A DNA stretch of 64,000 bases from an uncultured bacterium. GTDB lineage: Bacteria > Myxococcota_A > Polyangia > Polyangiales > Houyiibacteriaceae. The notes under the pieces are model-generated. The model saw nothing but the letters and a program-made list of their open reading frames with translations. It was not told the DNA's origin and ran no database searches. The translations under genes and the position numbers were made by a program. Of the stretch, positions 50,450 through 58,376 are shown in pieces. The stretch lies in NCBI GenBank assembly GCA_938024995.1, contig CALJDU010000002.1, positions 1-64,000 on the forward strand. Reading direction: 5' to 3'. Each line of letters opens with the position of its first letter. Positions within the stretch are counted from its first letter, which is position 1.

Positions 50450-51508
50450 CTACAAGTGAGTCACGCGAAAGCGCTGATTCGCTCCGTCGTGACACGGCCA
50501 AGCGATCAGGCGGCCTCCGTTCACGTCTTCGCCACGATCAAGATCAAGACACCGTCCATCGACGCCTTCGATCTGGCCGTTAGGTCGCAGGGTCCAGCGC
50601 TGGTTCGGTCCGCCATGGCAGCCCCACGCGTGCACGCGGTGGTCCTCGTAGTAGGAGAAGTCGAGGCAGCGGTTCGCTCCGGTGCGGATGGTCCCATCGT
50701 CGTGAAGAGACCAGCGCTGGTTCGCGCCGCGGTGGCATCCCCACGACGCGATCCGCGCACCGTCGTTGAGCATCGCATAGTCGACATCCATGCAGCGCCC
50801 ATGCATGTCGCGCAAAACAATTGGCGTGCCGGGTGGCGTATACTGACGATCGCGGTGCCTCCATCGCTCGATCGACGACGCGAGGATCGACCGGCTCGCG
50901 GCGGTAAAGGCGCGGGTCAAGTCACCGTGATCACACGACGGGTTTCCCATCAGGTCGGCGCAGTCCGGTCCGTGCTCGAGCCCCAAGAGATGACCGACCT
51001 CGTGCGCCACCGAGATGCAGAGATTCGCGAGGTGCGTGTAGCGATCCGAGAACACAAAGGCGATCCCGCGATCTGTCACTTCACCGGCGGTCAATGCCGC
51101 GAGCCCGTTGTAGGGCGTTCGAAGGACGTCCCTGTTCCCGCCGATCACCACTGTTAGCTCTTCACGGCTCGTGGACCGCTCGTGGACGTCGATGGGCAAG
51201 CCGGCGAACGAGCTCTCCACACAACGGACCAAGCTCTGCCACTCATCGCGGGTGCCGCGGAAACGGGGAACGTCCGTATGCGTGAGGCCCTGGCGCCAAA
51301 CAACCGATGATCGGTGGTGCGCCCCATCGTCGCGCGCCGCCGCGAAGTATCGACCGCCTTCACCGTTGAGAAAGACCGCGACTCGCGCTTCCGACGACAG
51401 AAACGAACGCTCTCGTGGGGATGGGTCTTGAGAGCGAGAGGGCGAAACGTGGAGCGCTCCGGACGCGACGACGCAAAACAGAACCGCGACGAACCTCGTT
51501 GTCATCAA
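50450..51508 (-). CDS. Secreted metzincin metalloprotease with ricin-type lectin domain
   Basis: 352 residues. Signal peptide MMTTRFVAVLFCVVASGALHVSPS. Metzincin zinc site HEVGHLLGLEHGPDCADLM (HExxHxxGxxH/D plus Met turn) near residues 170-188. From ~225, two or three beta-trefoil repeats with the NQRW (QxW) motif: GCHRGANQRWSL, GCHGGPNQRWTL, PCHDGANQRF, each preceded by GxCLD/MD. The protease probably acts outside the cell, with the lectin domain binding carbohydrate. Start preferred at the ATG 51508. Confidence 0.87.
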   Translation of the reverse strand: MMTTRFVAVLFCVVASGALHVSPSRSQDPSPRERSFLSSEARVAVFLNGEGGRYFAAARDDGAHHRSSVVWRQGLTHTDVPRFRGTRDEWQSLVRCVESSFAGLPIDVHERSTSREELTVVIGGNRDVLRTPYNGLAALTAGEVTDRGIAFVFSDRYTHLANLCISVAHEVGHLLGLEHGPDCADLMGNPSCDHGDLTRAFTAASRSILASSIERWRHRDRQYTPPGTPIVLRDMHGRCMDVDYAMLNDGARIASWGCHRGANQRWSLHDDGTIRTGANRCLDFSYYEDHRVHAWGCHGGPNQRWTLRPNGQIEGVDGRCLDLDRGEDVNGGRLIAWPCHDGANQRFRVTHL

Positions 51509-51569
51509 GAGTTCAGACTGCCGCGCGGGAGAAACTATTCATGGCCGCCGGGTGCTCGACCTGCTTGAA

Positions 51570-51794
51570 CTACGTCGCGGCGTAGACGTGTGGGAGGTTC
51601 TCGTCCGGCACCGCGTCGCAGATGTCCGCTCTTAGCGACTCGTCGTATCCGATCGCCGAGAAGACGACATCAACGCCACCGTCGTACGGCGCGACGACGT
51701 TCATCGTCTCGGGGTTCAACCAGACGACGCGGACCTTGTCATCGGCGATGTCGAGGATCGTCTTGATGTAAGAGGAGCAGCGCGCCGCCCACGC
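51570..51794 (-). pseudogene. Start-less coding remnant in frame after the cyclophilin stop
   Basis: From the TAG of the cyclophilin gene the same frame stays open for 74 codons: ALA-TRP-ALA-ALA-ARG-CYS, then SSYIKTILDIADDKVRVVWL, NPETMNVVAPYDGGVDVVFS, AIGYDESLRADICDAVP and a TAG at 51570-51572. Composition and codon use are those of a normal gene, but there is no ATG/GTG and no RBS at its front. It is either a C-terminal remnant of a lost gene or a read-through extension of the cyclophilin. No recognised homologue. Confidence 0.45.
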
Positions 51795-52511
51795 CTAACG
51801 AATGCGCGCGGTCATGACGTAGTCGAGGTTCGGGAAGCTGGCGTTGAGGTACTCGTTGCCGCGCGCCGCGATCTGCCCTTGGCTCGGCGCCTCGCCGTAC
51901 TCGCTATTGATCGCGTCCACGGCGTCCATCCCATCGCCGATGATCTCACCAAAGGGCGCGAAGCCCGACCCGTCGAGGCGAGAGTTGTCCGCGTAGTTAA
52001 CGAAGAGCTGCGTCGTGCGACTGTCGGGGTCGCTCGTCATCGCGAACGTGAGCGTGCCGCGGGTATTCGTTGCAGTGACGGGATCCGCCACGATCGGTCG
52101 ACCCTGCCACAAGGCGTTCGTGGTGGGGTCGCCATGCATCCCGAACTGCGCGACGAAGCCCGGGAGCACGCGGAAGAAGCGGCACTCGTCGAAGTACTCG
52201 GCCTCGACCAACTCACGGAAGCGCGCGGCCCCCAGCGGAGCCCACTCGGGGTGGACCTCGACCGTGAAGTCACCCGCGGTGGTCACGAAGTCGACCAGAA
52301 AGACCCCGTCGCCTGCACCGGTATCGGGTCCGCCGGTGTCCGCGGAGCCGGTGTCCTCGCCGCCCGCGTCCGTGCCGCCCGTGTCAGCAACGTTCGTGTC
52401 AGCGCCCGCGTCCGAAAGCGACGTATCAGTCCCGCCGTCATCGTCGCCGCATCCAACCGAGACGAGCAGAACAAGCGTGAGGCAGAGGGCGCGAAGCATC
52501 GTGGAGAGCAT
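51795..52511 (-). CDS. Cyclophilin-type peptidyl-prolyl isomerase lipoprotein
   Basis: 238 residues (ATG 52511; an ATG at 52499 gives MLRALCLTLVLL...). Lipobox VSVGC, then a ~45-residue Asp/Thr/Gly linker. Cyclophilin domain: TVEVHPEWAPLGAARF, YFDECRFFRVLPGFVAQFG, TLTFAMTSDPDSRTTQLFVNYADNSRLDG, FGEIIGDGMDAV. The catalytic Arg (in FFRVLPGF) and the Gln of QFG are present. It isomerises prolines in exported proteins at the envelope. Confidence 0.88.
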   Translation of the reverse strand: MLSTMLRALCLTLVLLVSVGCGDDDGGTDTSLSDAGADTNVADTGGTDAGGEDTGSADTGGPDTGAGDGVFLVDFVTTAGDFTVEVHPEWAPLGAARFRELVEAEYFDECRFFRVLPGFVAQFGMHGDPTTNALWQGRPIVADPVTATNTRGTLTFAMTSDPDSRTTQLFVNYADNSRLDGSGFAPFGEIIGDGMDAVDAINSEYGEAPSQGQIAARGNEYLNASFPNLDYVMTARIR

Positions 52512-52707
52512 AGGGCGCAGGGTACACGGAGCCGCTCCCGAGGGTCTCCTTTCGCAGACGCTTCACGTTCGACGCGACGGTTTCGGACGACCTGAACGCG
52601 CTTGGGCCGCCCCGCTTACACCGGAAAAAGAGTTCGATTTTCGATCACTTTTTTCAGACCGACCGAGGCACCAATGCGTCTGCACCTCCATGACGAAGGA
52701 GCTACCG

Positions 52708-54111
52708 ATGCGATCCCACTTCCGCCCCTCCCTGCGAGCGGCGCTTCTCTTGCCCTTGCTGGCGCTGATGATCAGCGCGCCGGGCTGCAGCCAAGACACG
52801 CGACCCACCCAACAAGATCCCGGTCTCATTCAGTTGAGCGCGGACCTGGGCAACGAATTCGTGCCCGCGGGTGAGCTGAGCGACGTGGTCGCGCGTGTTC
52901 GGATCAACGCGGCCGAGCTGGAAGCCTCCACGCGACGACCGCTGAACATCGGCCTCGCCATCGACACCTCGGGTTCCATGCGCGGTCAACCGATGCGCGA
53001 CGCGCGAGACGCCGCCCTTGCCTTGGTCGACTCGCTCGTCCCCGGCGACCGGCTGGCGGTCGTGACCTTCGACTCCACGGCCAACACGGTCTTCCCGTCC
53101 ACCGAGCTCGACCAGAGCGACATCGCAGACGTTCGCGAGAAGCTCTCCACCATCGAGGCGCGCGGCACGACCGACATGCGCGACGGCCTCGCTCAGATCT
53201 TGGAGCAGACCATTCACCACACGAGCGAAGAGGTCACCTCGCGCATCGTGCTTCTTGGCGACGGCGTCCCGAACGACAAGAACCTCATCACGAACTACGC
53301 GCAGCAGGCAGGCGCCCGAGGTGTCCCGATCAGCGCGCTAGGTCTCGGCCTCGACTACGATGAGGTCTTGATGGGCGAGATCGCGCAGCTCTCGGGTGGG
53401 AGCTTCCACTACGTCGAAGACTCCGCGGCGGTCGTCGCGGCCTTTCGTGACGAAGTGCTCCGCTTGGAGCGGTTGGTCGCCCGCAACACCCAGCTCGTTC
53501 TCCGCGGCGGCCCTGGTATCGAGATCGTCAGCATCATGGGTCAGGCCCAGACGCCTGCGAACGCGGCGAGCGTGACGTTGGGCGACATCGCGGAAGGCGA
53601 ATCCCGCGACGTCGTCGTGCAGCTCCGCTCCCCGGGCCGCCGCGCCGGTGCAACGGTCGAGATCCTCGACGCGGTCCTGTCGTTTCAAGACGCGACCGAT
53701 GAGCAAGGCAGCCAGTACGAGCGCACCGAGTTTCTCGGCGCCGCGGCCACCATGGACGACGCGGAGATCGCGGCGGGCGTGAACGAAGAGGTGATGCGCG
53801 CGGCCGAGAACGTCGACGCCGCCGCCGCCACGGTGCAAGCGATCCGCATGATCCGGAATAACGACTACGCTCAAGCGGCCGCGCTTCTGGACGACGCCTC
53901 CCGCGGGTACGCAGCGTCTGGGGACGACGACGCCGCCGCGAGCGTTCAGATGTTGCGCGAAGCGGTGCCGTCTGCTCCCCCAGAAGCGATGGGCCCAGAA
54001 GCGATGGGCTCAGAAGAGGTCGTCTCCGAAGAGGCCGAGGCCGCGCCCCGCGACTACGAGCGACGTCTTCGGCGCGCCCATGACGTCTCGCTCGACGCGA
54101 TGGGGTTCTAG
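52708..54111 (+). CDS. VWA-domain lipoprotein
   Basis: 467 residues from the ATG at 52708 with AAGGAG six bases upstream; lipobox SAPGC. Von Willebrand A domain with MIDAS DTSGSM (~90-95), Thr in RGTTDMRDGL and GDGVPNDK. It is followed by a beta domain and a C-terminal alpha-helical region (AAENVDAAAATVQAIRMIRNNDYAQAAALLDDASRGYA), TPR-like, with an acidic Met/Glu-rich tail. Probably a metal-dependent protein-binding envelope lipoprotein. Single gene with its own promoter region (52512-52707). Confidence 0.85.
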   Translation: MRSHFRPSLRAALLLPLLALMISAPGCSQDTRPTQQDPGLIQLSADLGNEFVPAGELSDVVARVRINAAELEASTRRPLNIGLAIDTSGSMRGQPMRDARDAALALVDSLVPGDRLAVVTFDSTANTVFPSTELDQSDIADVREKLSTIEARGTTDMRDGLAQILEQTIHHTSEEVTSRIVLLGDGVPNDKNLITNYAQQAGARGVPISALGLGLDYDEVLMGEIAQLSGGSFHYVEDSAAVVAAFRDEVLRLERLVARNTQLVLRGGPGIEIVSIMGQAQTPANAASVTLGDIAEGESRDVVVQLRSPGRRAGATVEILDAVLSFQDATDEQGSQYERTEFLGAAATMDDAEIAAGVNEEVMRAAENVDAAAATVQAIRMIRNNDYAQAAALLDDASRGYAASGDDDAAASVQMLREAVPSAPPEAMGPEAMGSEEVVSEEAEAAPRDYERRLRRAHDVSLDAMGF

Positions 54112-54182
54112 CAGCCAGCTCGACTCACCAGAGCGATTCCGAACGATCGCGAGGCAGGTGCTTCGCGACGTTCACGCTTCAC

Positions 54183-55328
54183 TCAGTCGTCGAAGTCGGT
54201 GTCGAGCATGTCGAGATCGAACGCCATCGAGTTGGGCGGCAAGGTCGGTCGACCGGGTCCCGGCTCGTTCTCGGTTCCCACGATCCCGACCTTGAGCCGG
54301 CGCATCACCGCGAGCTTCTGCCGGTCCTTGTACGCCGCGTGGCTCGCGTCGCCCAGCTCGTTTTGCTGGTCGGTGCGTTCATCGATGATCTGAAACTCCG
54401 TGAGCACGAAGATGACCTTGCCGAGCGCCCAAGCCGCCGGCGGCGCTTCGCTGAGCACGTCGTCGGGCAACCGGATCGGCATGTCCACCACGAAGTGGAT
54501 CACCTTGTAGTTCGCCGAGGTGAAGACGTTGTCGAGGAGGCCGGGTCCGCCTTCTTCCAAGCGCAGCGAGAGCTGAAGCCCTGGGAGGTGTCGCTCCAGA
54601 TCAGGGCGCGACTGACAGTACGCCCGGAAGTTGAAGAGGGTATTCGTGGACTCGCCGGGGATCGCGTAATTGAACGGGAAGACCTCGCGGGTCAGGTACT
54701 TCATCATCGGGAAGACGTCATCGGCCGACTTCATCACGATTCGAAAGCGAAGCTTGTCGTAGATCTGCGCGGCGTTCACCTCGGGCTTGCTCAAGAGCTT
54801 CGTGTAGAGCGAGTCTTTGTGCTTACGTCCGCCGATGAACTCGGCGACGGGAAACTTGTTCGCGAGCGCTGAGCCGATGACGCGGTAGACCTTCTTCTCG
54901 ACGAGATGAAAGACCTCTTCATCCGACTTCGGGAGCATGAACGCGAGCTCACGCGCCTCGAGGTGATGAATGATGTGCATCGCCTTGAGGATCGTGCAGG
55001 CGCAGAGCTGCTTGTGACCGGCCCCCGACGCGAGCGCCAAGATCTCGCGCACGGAGCGATCCGAGACTCCCTTCGGAATGGGGAACTCGAAGTGGCGACG
55101 GAGAAAGTCGACCGCTTGCTGCTTCACCGCCTCGACGCGCGCGACGTCGGTTGGGTCGGACATGTCGAGCTCTTGCGCGCGAAGGAAGGCGTCGATCTCC
55201 TTGTTCGACTTGAAGTTCAGTCGATGCCAGTCGATCACGCTCCCGCCGCGGAGGAGTAAGCGAATCGCTTCAAGGTCCGCGAGCGAGATGTCCGCCATCT
55301 CGGAAAACGATGTTGAAGTGACCGTCAT
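54183..55328 (-). CDS. RelA/SpoT-like (alarmone synthetase-fold) protein, divergent
   Basis: 381 residues (ATG 55328; an ATG at 55298 is possible). Residues 1-160 are helical with no HD-hydrolase signature. From ~165 the order matches a ppGpp-synthetase domain: GRKHKDSLYTK (167-177; cf. RPKHIYSIWRK), IYDKLRFRIVM (189-199; cf. LYDVRAVRIVV), NYKVIHFVV (273-281; cf. YQSIHTVV), TEFQI (310-314; cf. VEIQI), ELGDASHAAYK (324-334; cf. ELGVAAHWKYK). The metal Asp and catalytic Glu equivalents are kept. No TGS or ACT domain. It may be the Myxococcales family remembered as TIGR04552 (unchecked). Substrate unknown. Confidence 0.72.
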   Translation of the reverse strand: MTVTSTSFSEMADISLADLEAIRLLLRGGSVIDWHRLNFKSNKEIDAFLRAQELDMSDPTDVARVEAVKQQAVDFLRRHFEFPIPKGVSDRSVREILALASGAGHKQLCACTILKAMHIIHHLEARELAFMLPKSDEEVFHLVEKKVYRVIGSALANKFPVAEFIGGRKHKDSLYTKLLSKPEVNAAQIYDKLRFRIVMKSADDVFPMMKYLTREVFPFNYAIPGESTNTLFNFRAYCQSRPDLERHLPGLQLSLRLEEGGPGLLDNVFTSANYKVIHFVVDMPIRLPDDVLSEAPPAAWALGKVIFVLTEFQIIDERTDQQNELGDASHAAYKDRQKLAVMRRLKVGIVGTENEPGPGRPTLPPNSMAFDLDMLDTDFDD

Positions 55329-55384
55329 GCGCGCAGATCGTGCATCAAGCGGTCGAGTTTGTCGCCTTGAGGCGCCAGACCCGC

Positions 55385-55478
55385 TCGAAGGTCAGCTGCC
55401 TCGAAGGTCAGCTGTGCGTCGAAGGTCAGCTGTGCCTCGAAGGTCAGCTGTGCGTCGAAGGTCAGCTCAGCTGTGCGT
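55385..55478 (+). repeat. 18-bp tandem repeat (TCGAAGGTCAGCTGTGCG x ~5)
   Basis: Five tandem units of TCGAAGGTCAGCTGTGCG with C/G changes at the last base, the first unit shortened by two bases and the last interrupted by an extra CAGCT. Each unit contains the palindrome CAGCTG or a variant. It lies between the RelA-like gene start and a small membrane-protein gene and is not clearly part of either. Confidence 0.8.
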
Positions 55479-55661
55479 CGAGGTCGAGGCGTCGGCGGCC
55501 CCGTCCACGCGGGTCACATGCGTCGTGCGGCCCAAAGAGAGCGTCGCCACGAAAATACCAACCGTGATCCCAAAGACGACAAGGTTGCCGACGAAGGGGT
55601 TGCACCCACCGAGCAGGAGCGCGGCGAAGGGCATGAACCGGTAGAGATGATGTGTACTCAT
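55467..55661 (-). CDS. Small lipoprotein/membrane protein (64 aa)
   Basis: ATG at 55661 with AAGG upstream. The N-terminus (MSTHHLYRFMPFAALLLGGC) is a possible lipoprotein signal with lipobox LGGC. A second hydrophobic helix (VGNLVVFGITVGIFVATLSLG) and a polar tail follow. Too short for family assignment. Its last codons are in the tandem repeat. Downstream on the same strand is the RelA-like gene, so the two may share a transcript. Confidence 0.6.
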   Translation of the reverse strand: MSTHHLYRFMPFAALLLGGCNPFVGNLVVFGITVGIFVATLSLGRTTHVTRVDGAADASTSTHS

Positions 55662-55710
55662 TTGAGACCTTGGTTTCTCGAGCTGGGACCTACGTGTAGG
55701 TGGAAGCCTG

Positions 55711-55735
55711 CCATGTATACAAGTGTCATACATGG
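55711..55735. promoter_or_regulatory. Palindromic operator candidate upstream of the small membrane-protein gene
   Basis: CCATGTAT-9 bases-ATACATGG is a perfect 8-bp inverted repeat, 50 bases before the start at 55661. Read leftwards, TTGACG and TATGAC spaced 15 bases apart could be a (short-spaced) promoter with the palindrome across its -10. This fits a dimeric repressor site; the regulator is unknown. Confidence 0.45.
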
Positions 55736-56012
55736 TCCCCGAAGGCGTCAAGTGTTTACCAGCTGGGCGGCCAGAGAGCCACCAAAAATTTGACTCCGCT
55801 AGAACAACGCTTTTGCCTGCAATATCGGCTGCTTACGGAAATCATGACGAAAATGTCTCACCTAAACGGCGCATCTTTCTTTTCGGAACATGACGCGCTG
55901 CACAAACTGAAGCCGCTTAAACCGCTGTTCCGCGTTCATTTCGTAACGAGTCCGCTCGAAGAGCGCTCCCGTACCGCGCGTTCGATCGCTCTGTACTAGA
56001 GTTCACGCCGCG
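55736..56012. other. Intergenic region upstream of lon
   Basis: About 280 bases with lower G+C than its surroundings. It must hold the promoter of lon. A 99-codon rightward frame crosses it, but its composition and lack of RBS make it unconvincing. No CIRCE element or other heat-shock operator is seen. Confidence 0.4.
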
Positions 56013-58376
56013 ATGACTGAGTCGATCCCGCCGCCCGCAGAAGCGGAACTCCCAATCCTCCCGCTCCGGAACTCCGTTCTGTTCCCCGCGTCGATCGTCC
56101 CGGTCAACGTCGGTCGCCCGCGCTCAGTTCGTCTGATCGAAGAGGCCTGCAACACGGACCGACCCACGATCGGCGTGGTGGGCCAACGCGTCCCCGACAC
56201 CGAGGACCCCGGCGAAGCAGACATCCATCATGTCGGCACCATCGCGCGCGTGCTCAAGGTCATCCGCCTGAGCTCGGGGAACTACAGCGTGGTGCTCCAA
56301 GGCGTCTCGCGAATGCGCATCACGGAGATGCTCGGGACGCAGCCGTGTCTTCGCGCGCGCGTCGAGCGGATTCACGAGCCGCCGAACCCCGATGTGGAGA
56401 TCACCGCGCTCGCGACGTCGCTTCGGGAGAGCGCGCGTGAGCTCGCGACCTTGCTCCCGAATCAGAGCCGCGACTCGTCCGCGATGCTCGACAATGTCCG
56501 CGACCCGGGCGCGCTTGCCGATCTCGTCGCGTCGAACCTCACGGTCAGCAACGATCAAAAACAAGAGATCCTGGAAGAGCTGTCTCTGCGTGAGCGCATC
56601 CGGATGGTGCTCGCGATCGTGAAGCGCCAGGCCGACGTCTATAAGGTGAAGAAAGAGATCACCACGATGGTTCGCGAGGAGATGTCGCGGAGCCAGCGCG
56701 AGTACCTCCTGCGCCAACAGCTCCGCGCGATCCGGCGTGAGCTCGGGGAACCCGAGGACGAAGAGGATGATGTCGAGCGGCTCCGCGAACGCGTCGCGAT
56801 GCTGGATATGCCGGCGGACGCAGAGAAGGCCGCGCGCAAGCAGCTCTCACGGATGCGGACCATGAACTCAGCGAGCGCGGAGTTCAACGTCGCGCGCACC
56901 TACGTGGAGTGGATGGTCGATCTCCCGTGGACCAAGCGCACCCCAGACCGCCTCGACGTTCGCGAAGCGCGGCGAGTGCTCGACGAAGATCACCATGGGC
57001 TCGACCTGCCGAAGAAGCGCATCGTGGAGTACCTCGCGGTTCGGAAGCTCCGCAGCGATATCCGCGGACCGATCTTGTGCCTGGTCGGCCCGCCCGGTGT
57101 CGGCAAGACCTCGCTCGCGAAGTCGATCGCGCGGGCAACCGGTCGTCAGTTCGTCCGCGCCGCCCTCGGTGGCGTTCATGATGAGGCTGAGATCCGTGGC
57201 CACCGCCGCACCTATGTCGGCGCGTTCCCCGGTCGCATCATCGGCGGGCTCAAGAAGGCCGGGAGCAAGAACCCCATCATGTTGCTCGACGAGATCGACA
57301 AGCTCGGCCGCACCGGGCGAGGTGACCCCGCGTCGGCGCTCCTCGAGGTCTTAGATCCGGAGCAGAACTCCACGTTCCGTGATCACTACATCGAGGTCCC
57401 CTTTGACCTCTCGAACGTGATGTTCATCGCGACCGCGAACCGAAAGGACACGATCCCCGGGCCGCTCCTCGACCGCATGGAAGTGATCGATCTGGCCGGC
57501 TACACGCGCGCGGAGAAGTGCGCGATCGCGAAGGAATTTTTGGTCCCGCGTCAGCTTAGCGAGCACGGCCTCTCCCCCGAGCGACTCGAGTTCTTGGACG
57601 CCGCGATCGACAAGCTCGTCGACGAGTACACCTTCGAGGCGGGCGTTCGAAAGCTCGAGCAGAAGATCGCCGCGGTGTGCCGCGCGGTCGCGGTGCGCGT
57701 CGCCAATGGTGAAGACGTCTACGTGCTCGCCGACGATCACTTCATCGTCGACGTCTTGGGGCCCCCTCGGCGCGTGCGCGAGAAGCCCGAAGCGCGCCCC
57801 GTCGCGGGCGTGGCGACCGGGCTCGCCTGGACCCCCGCAGGCGGAGAGCTGCTCTTCGTCGAGTCGAAACGAATGCCCGGAAAGGGGCGGCTCCGCCTGA
57901 CCGGACAGATGGGCGACATCATGCAGGAGTCGGTCGCGACCGCGTTCAGCTACCTGCGGACGCACGCCGACGAGCTCGGGCTGCCGCACGACTTCCTTCA
58001 GAAGATCGACGTTCATGTTCATCTCCCGGCGGGCGCCGTGAAGAAGGACGGTGCCTCGTCCGGCATCACCATCTTGACCGCCATCGCGAGCATGCTGACG
58101 CGCCTCCGCGTCCGGCCCGGGGTGGGGTCGAGCGGAGAGATCACGCTGCGCGGCGCGATCCTTCGCGTCGGCGGCATCAAAGAGAAGTGCCTCATCGCGC
58201 ATCGGATGGGCATCCGCGAGATCATCTTGCCGAAGGCCAACGAGCCGGACCTCGAAGAGATCCCGGACAGCATCATGAAGGACCTCAAGGTTCATCTGGT
58301 CTCTCGGATCGAGGACGTGCTCCCGCTCGTCTTTGAAGCGCAGCCGAGGGTCAACGCGCCCCCGCCGCCTGCGTGA
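56013..58376 (+). CDS. lon: ATP-dependent protease Lon (LonA)
   Basis: 787 residues, typical LonA length. It degrades misfolded and regulatory proteins in the cytoplasm. N-terminal substrate domain (LPILPLRNSVLFPASIVPVNVG), AAA+ module with Walker A GPPGVGKTS and Walker B IMLLDEIDK, and a C-terminal Ser-Lys protease: DGASSGITILTA (catalytic Ser) and GGIKEKCLIAHRMG (catalytic Lys). Its TGA overlaps the GTG of the next gene, coupling translation. Confidence 0.96.
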   Translation: MTESIPPPAEAELPILPLRNSVLFPASIVPVNVGRPRSVRLIEEACNTDRPTIGVVGQRVPDTEDPGEADIHHVGTIARVLKVIRLSSGNYSVVLQGVSRMRITEMLGTQPCLRARVERIHEPPNPDVEITALATSLRESARELATLLPNQSRDSSAMLDNVRDPGALADLVASNLTVSNDQKQEILEELSLRERIRMVLAIVKRQADVYKVKKEITTMVREEMSRSQREYLLRQQLRAIRRELGEPEDEEDDVERLRERVAMLDMPADAEKAARKQLSRMRTMNSASAEFNVARTYVEWMVDLPWTKRTPDRLDVREARRVLDEDHHGLDLPKKRIVEYLAVRKLRSDIRGPILCLVGPPGVGKTSLAKSIARATGRQFVRAALGGVHDEAEIRGHRRTYVGAFPGRIIGGLKKAGSKNPIMLLDEIDKLGRTGRGDPASALLEVLDPEQNSTFRDHYIEVPFDLSNVMFIATANRKDTIPGPLLDRMEVIDLAGYTRAEKCAIAKEFLVPRQLSEHGLSPERLEFLDAAIDKLVDEYTFEAGVRKLEQKIAAVCRAVAVRVANGEDVYVLADDHFIVDVLGPPRRVREKPEARPVAGVATGLAWTPAGGELLFVESKRMPGKGRLRLTGQMGDIMQESVATAFSYLRTHADELGLPHDFLQKIDVHVHLPAGAVKKDGASSGITILTAIASMLTRLRVRPGVGSSGEITLRGAILRVGGIKEKCLIAHRMGIREIILPKANEPDLEEIPDSIMKDLKVHLVSRIEDVLPLVFEAQPRVNAPPPPA

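Noticed and set aside
55385..55478. CRISPR-like array
   Set aside because: Tandem 18-bp units without unique spacers and no cas genes.
55700..55999. 99-codon rightward frame upstream of lon
   Set aside because: Atypical composition, no RBS, crosses the palindrome and the promoter region of lon.
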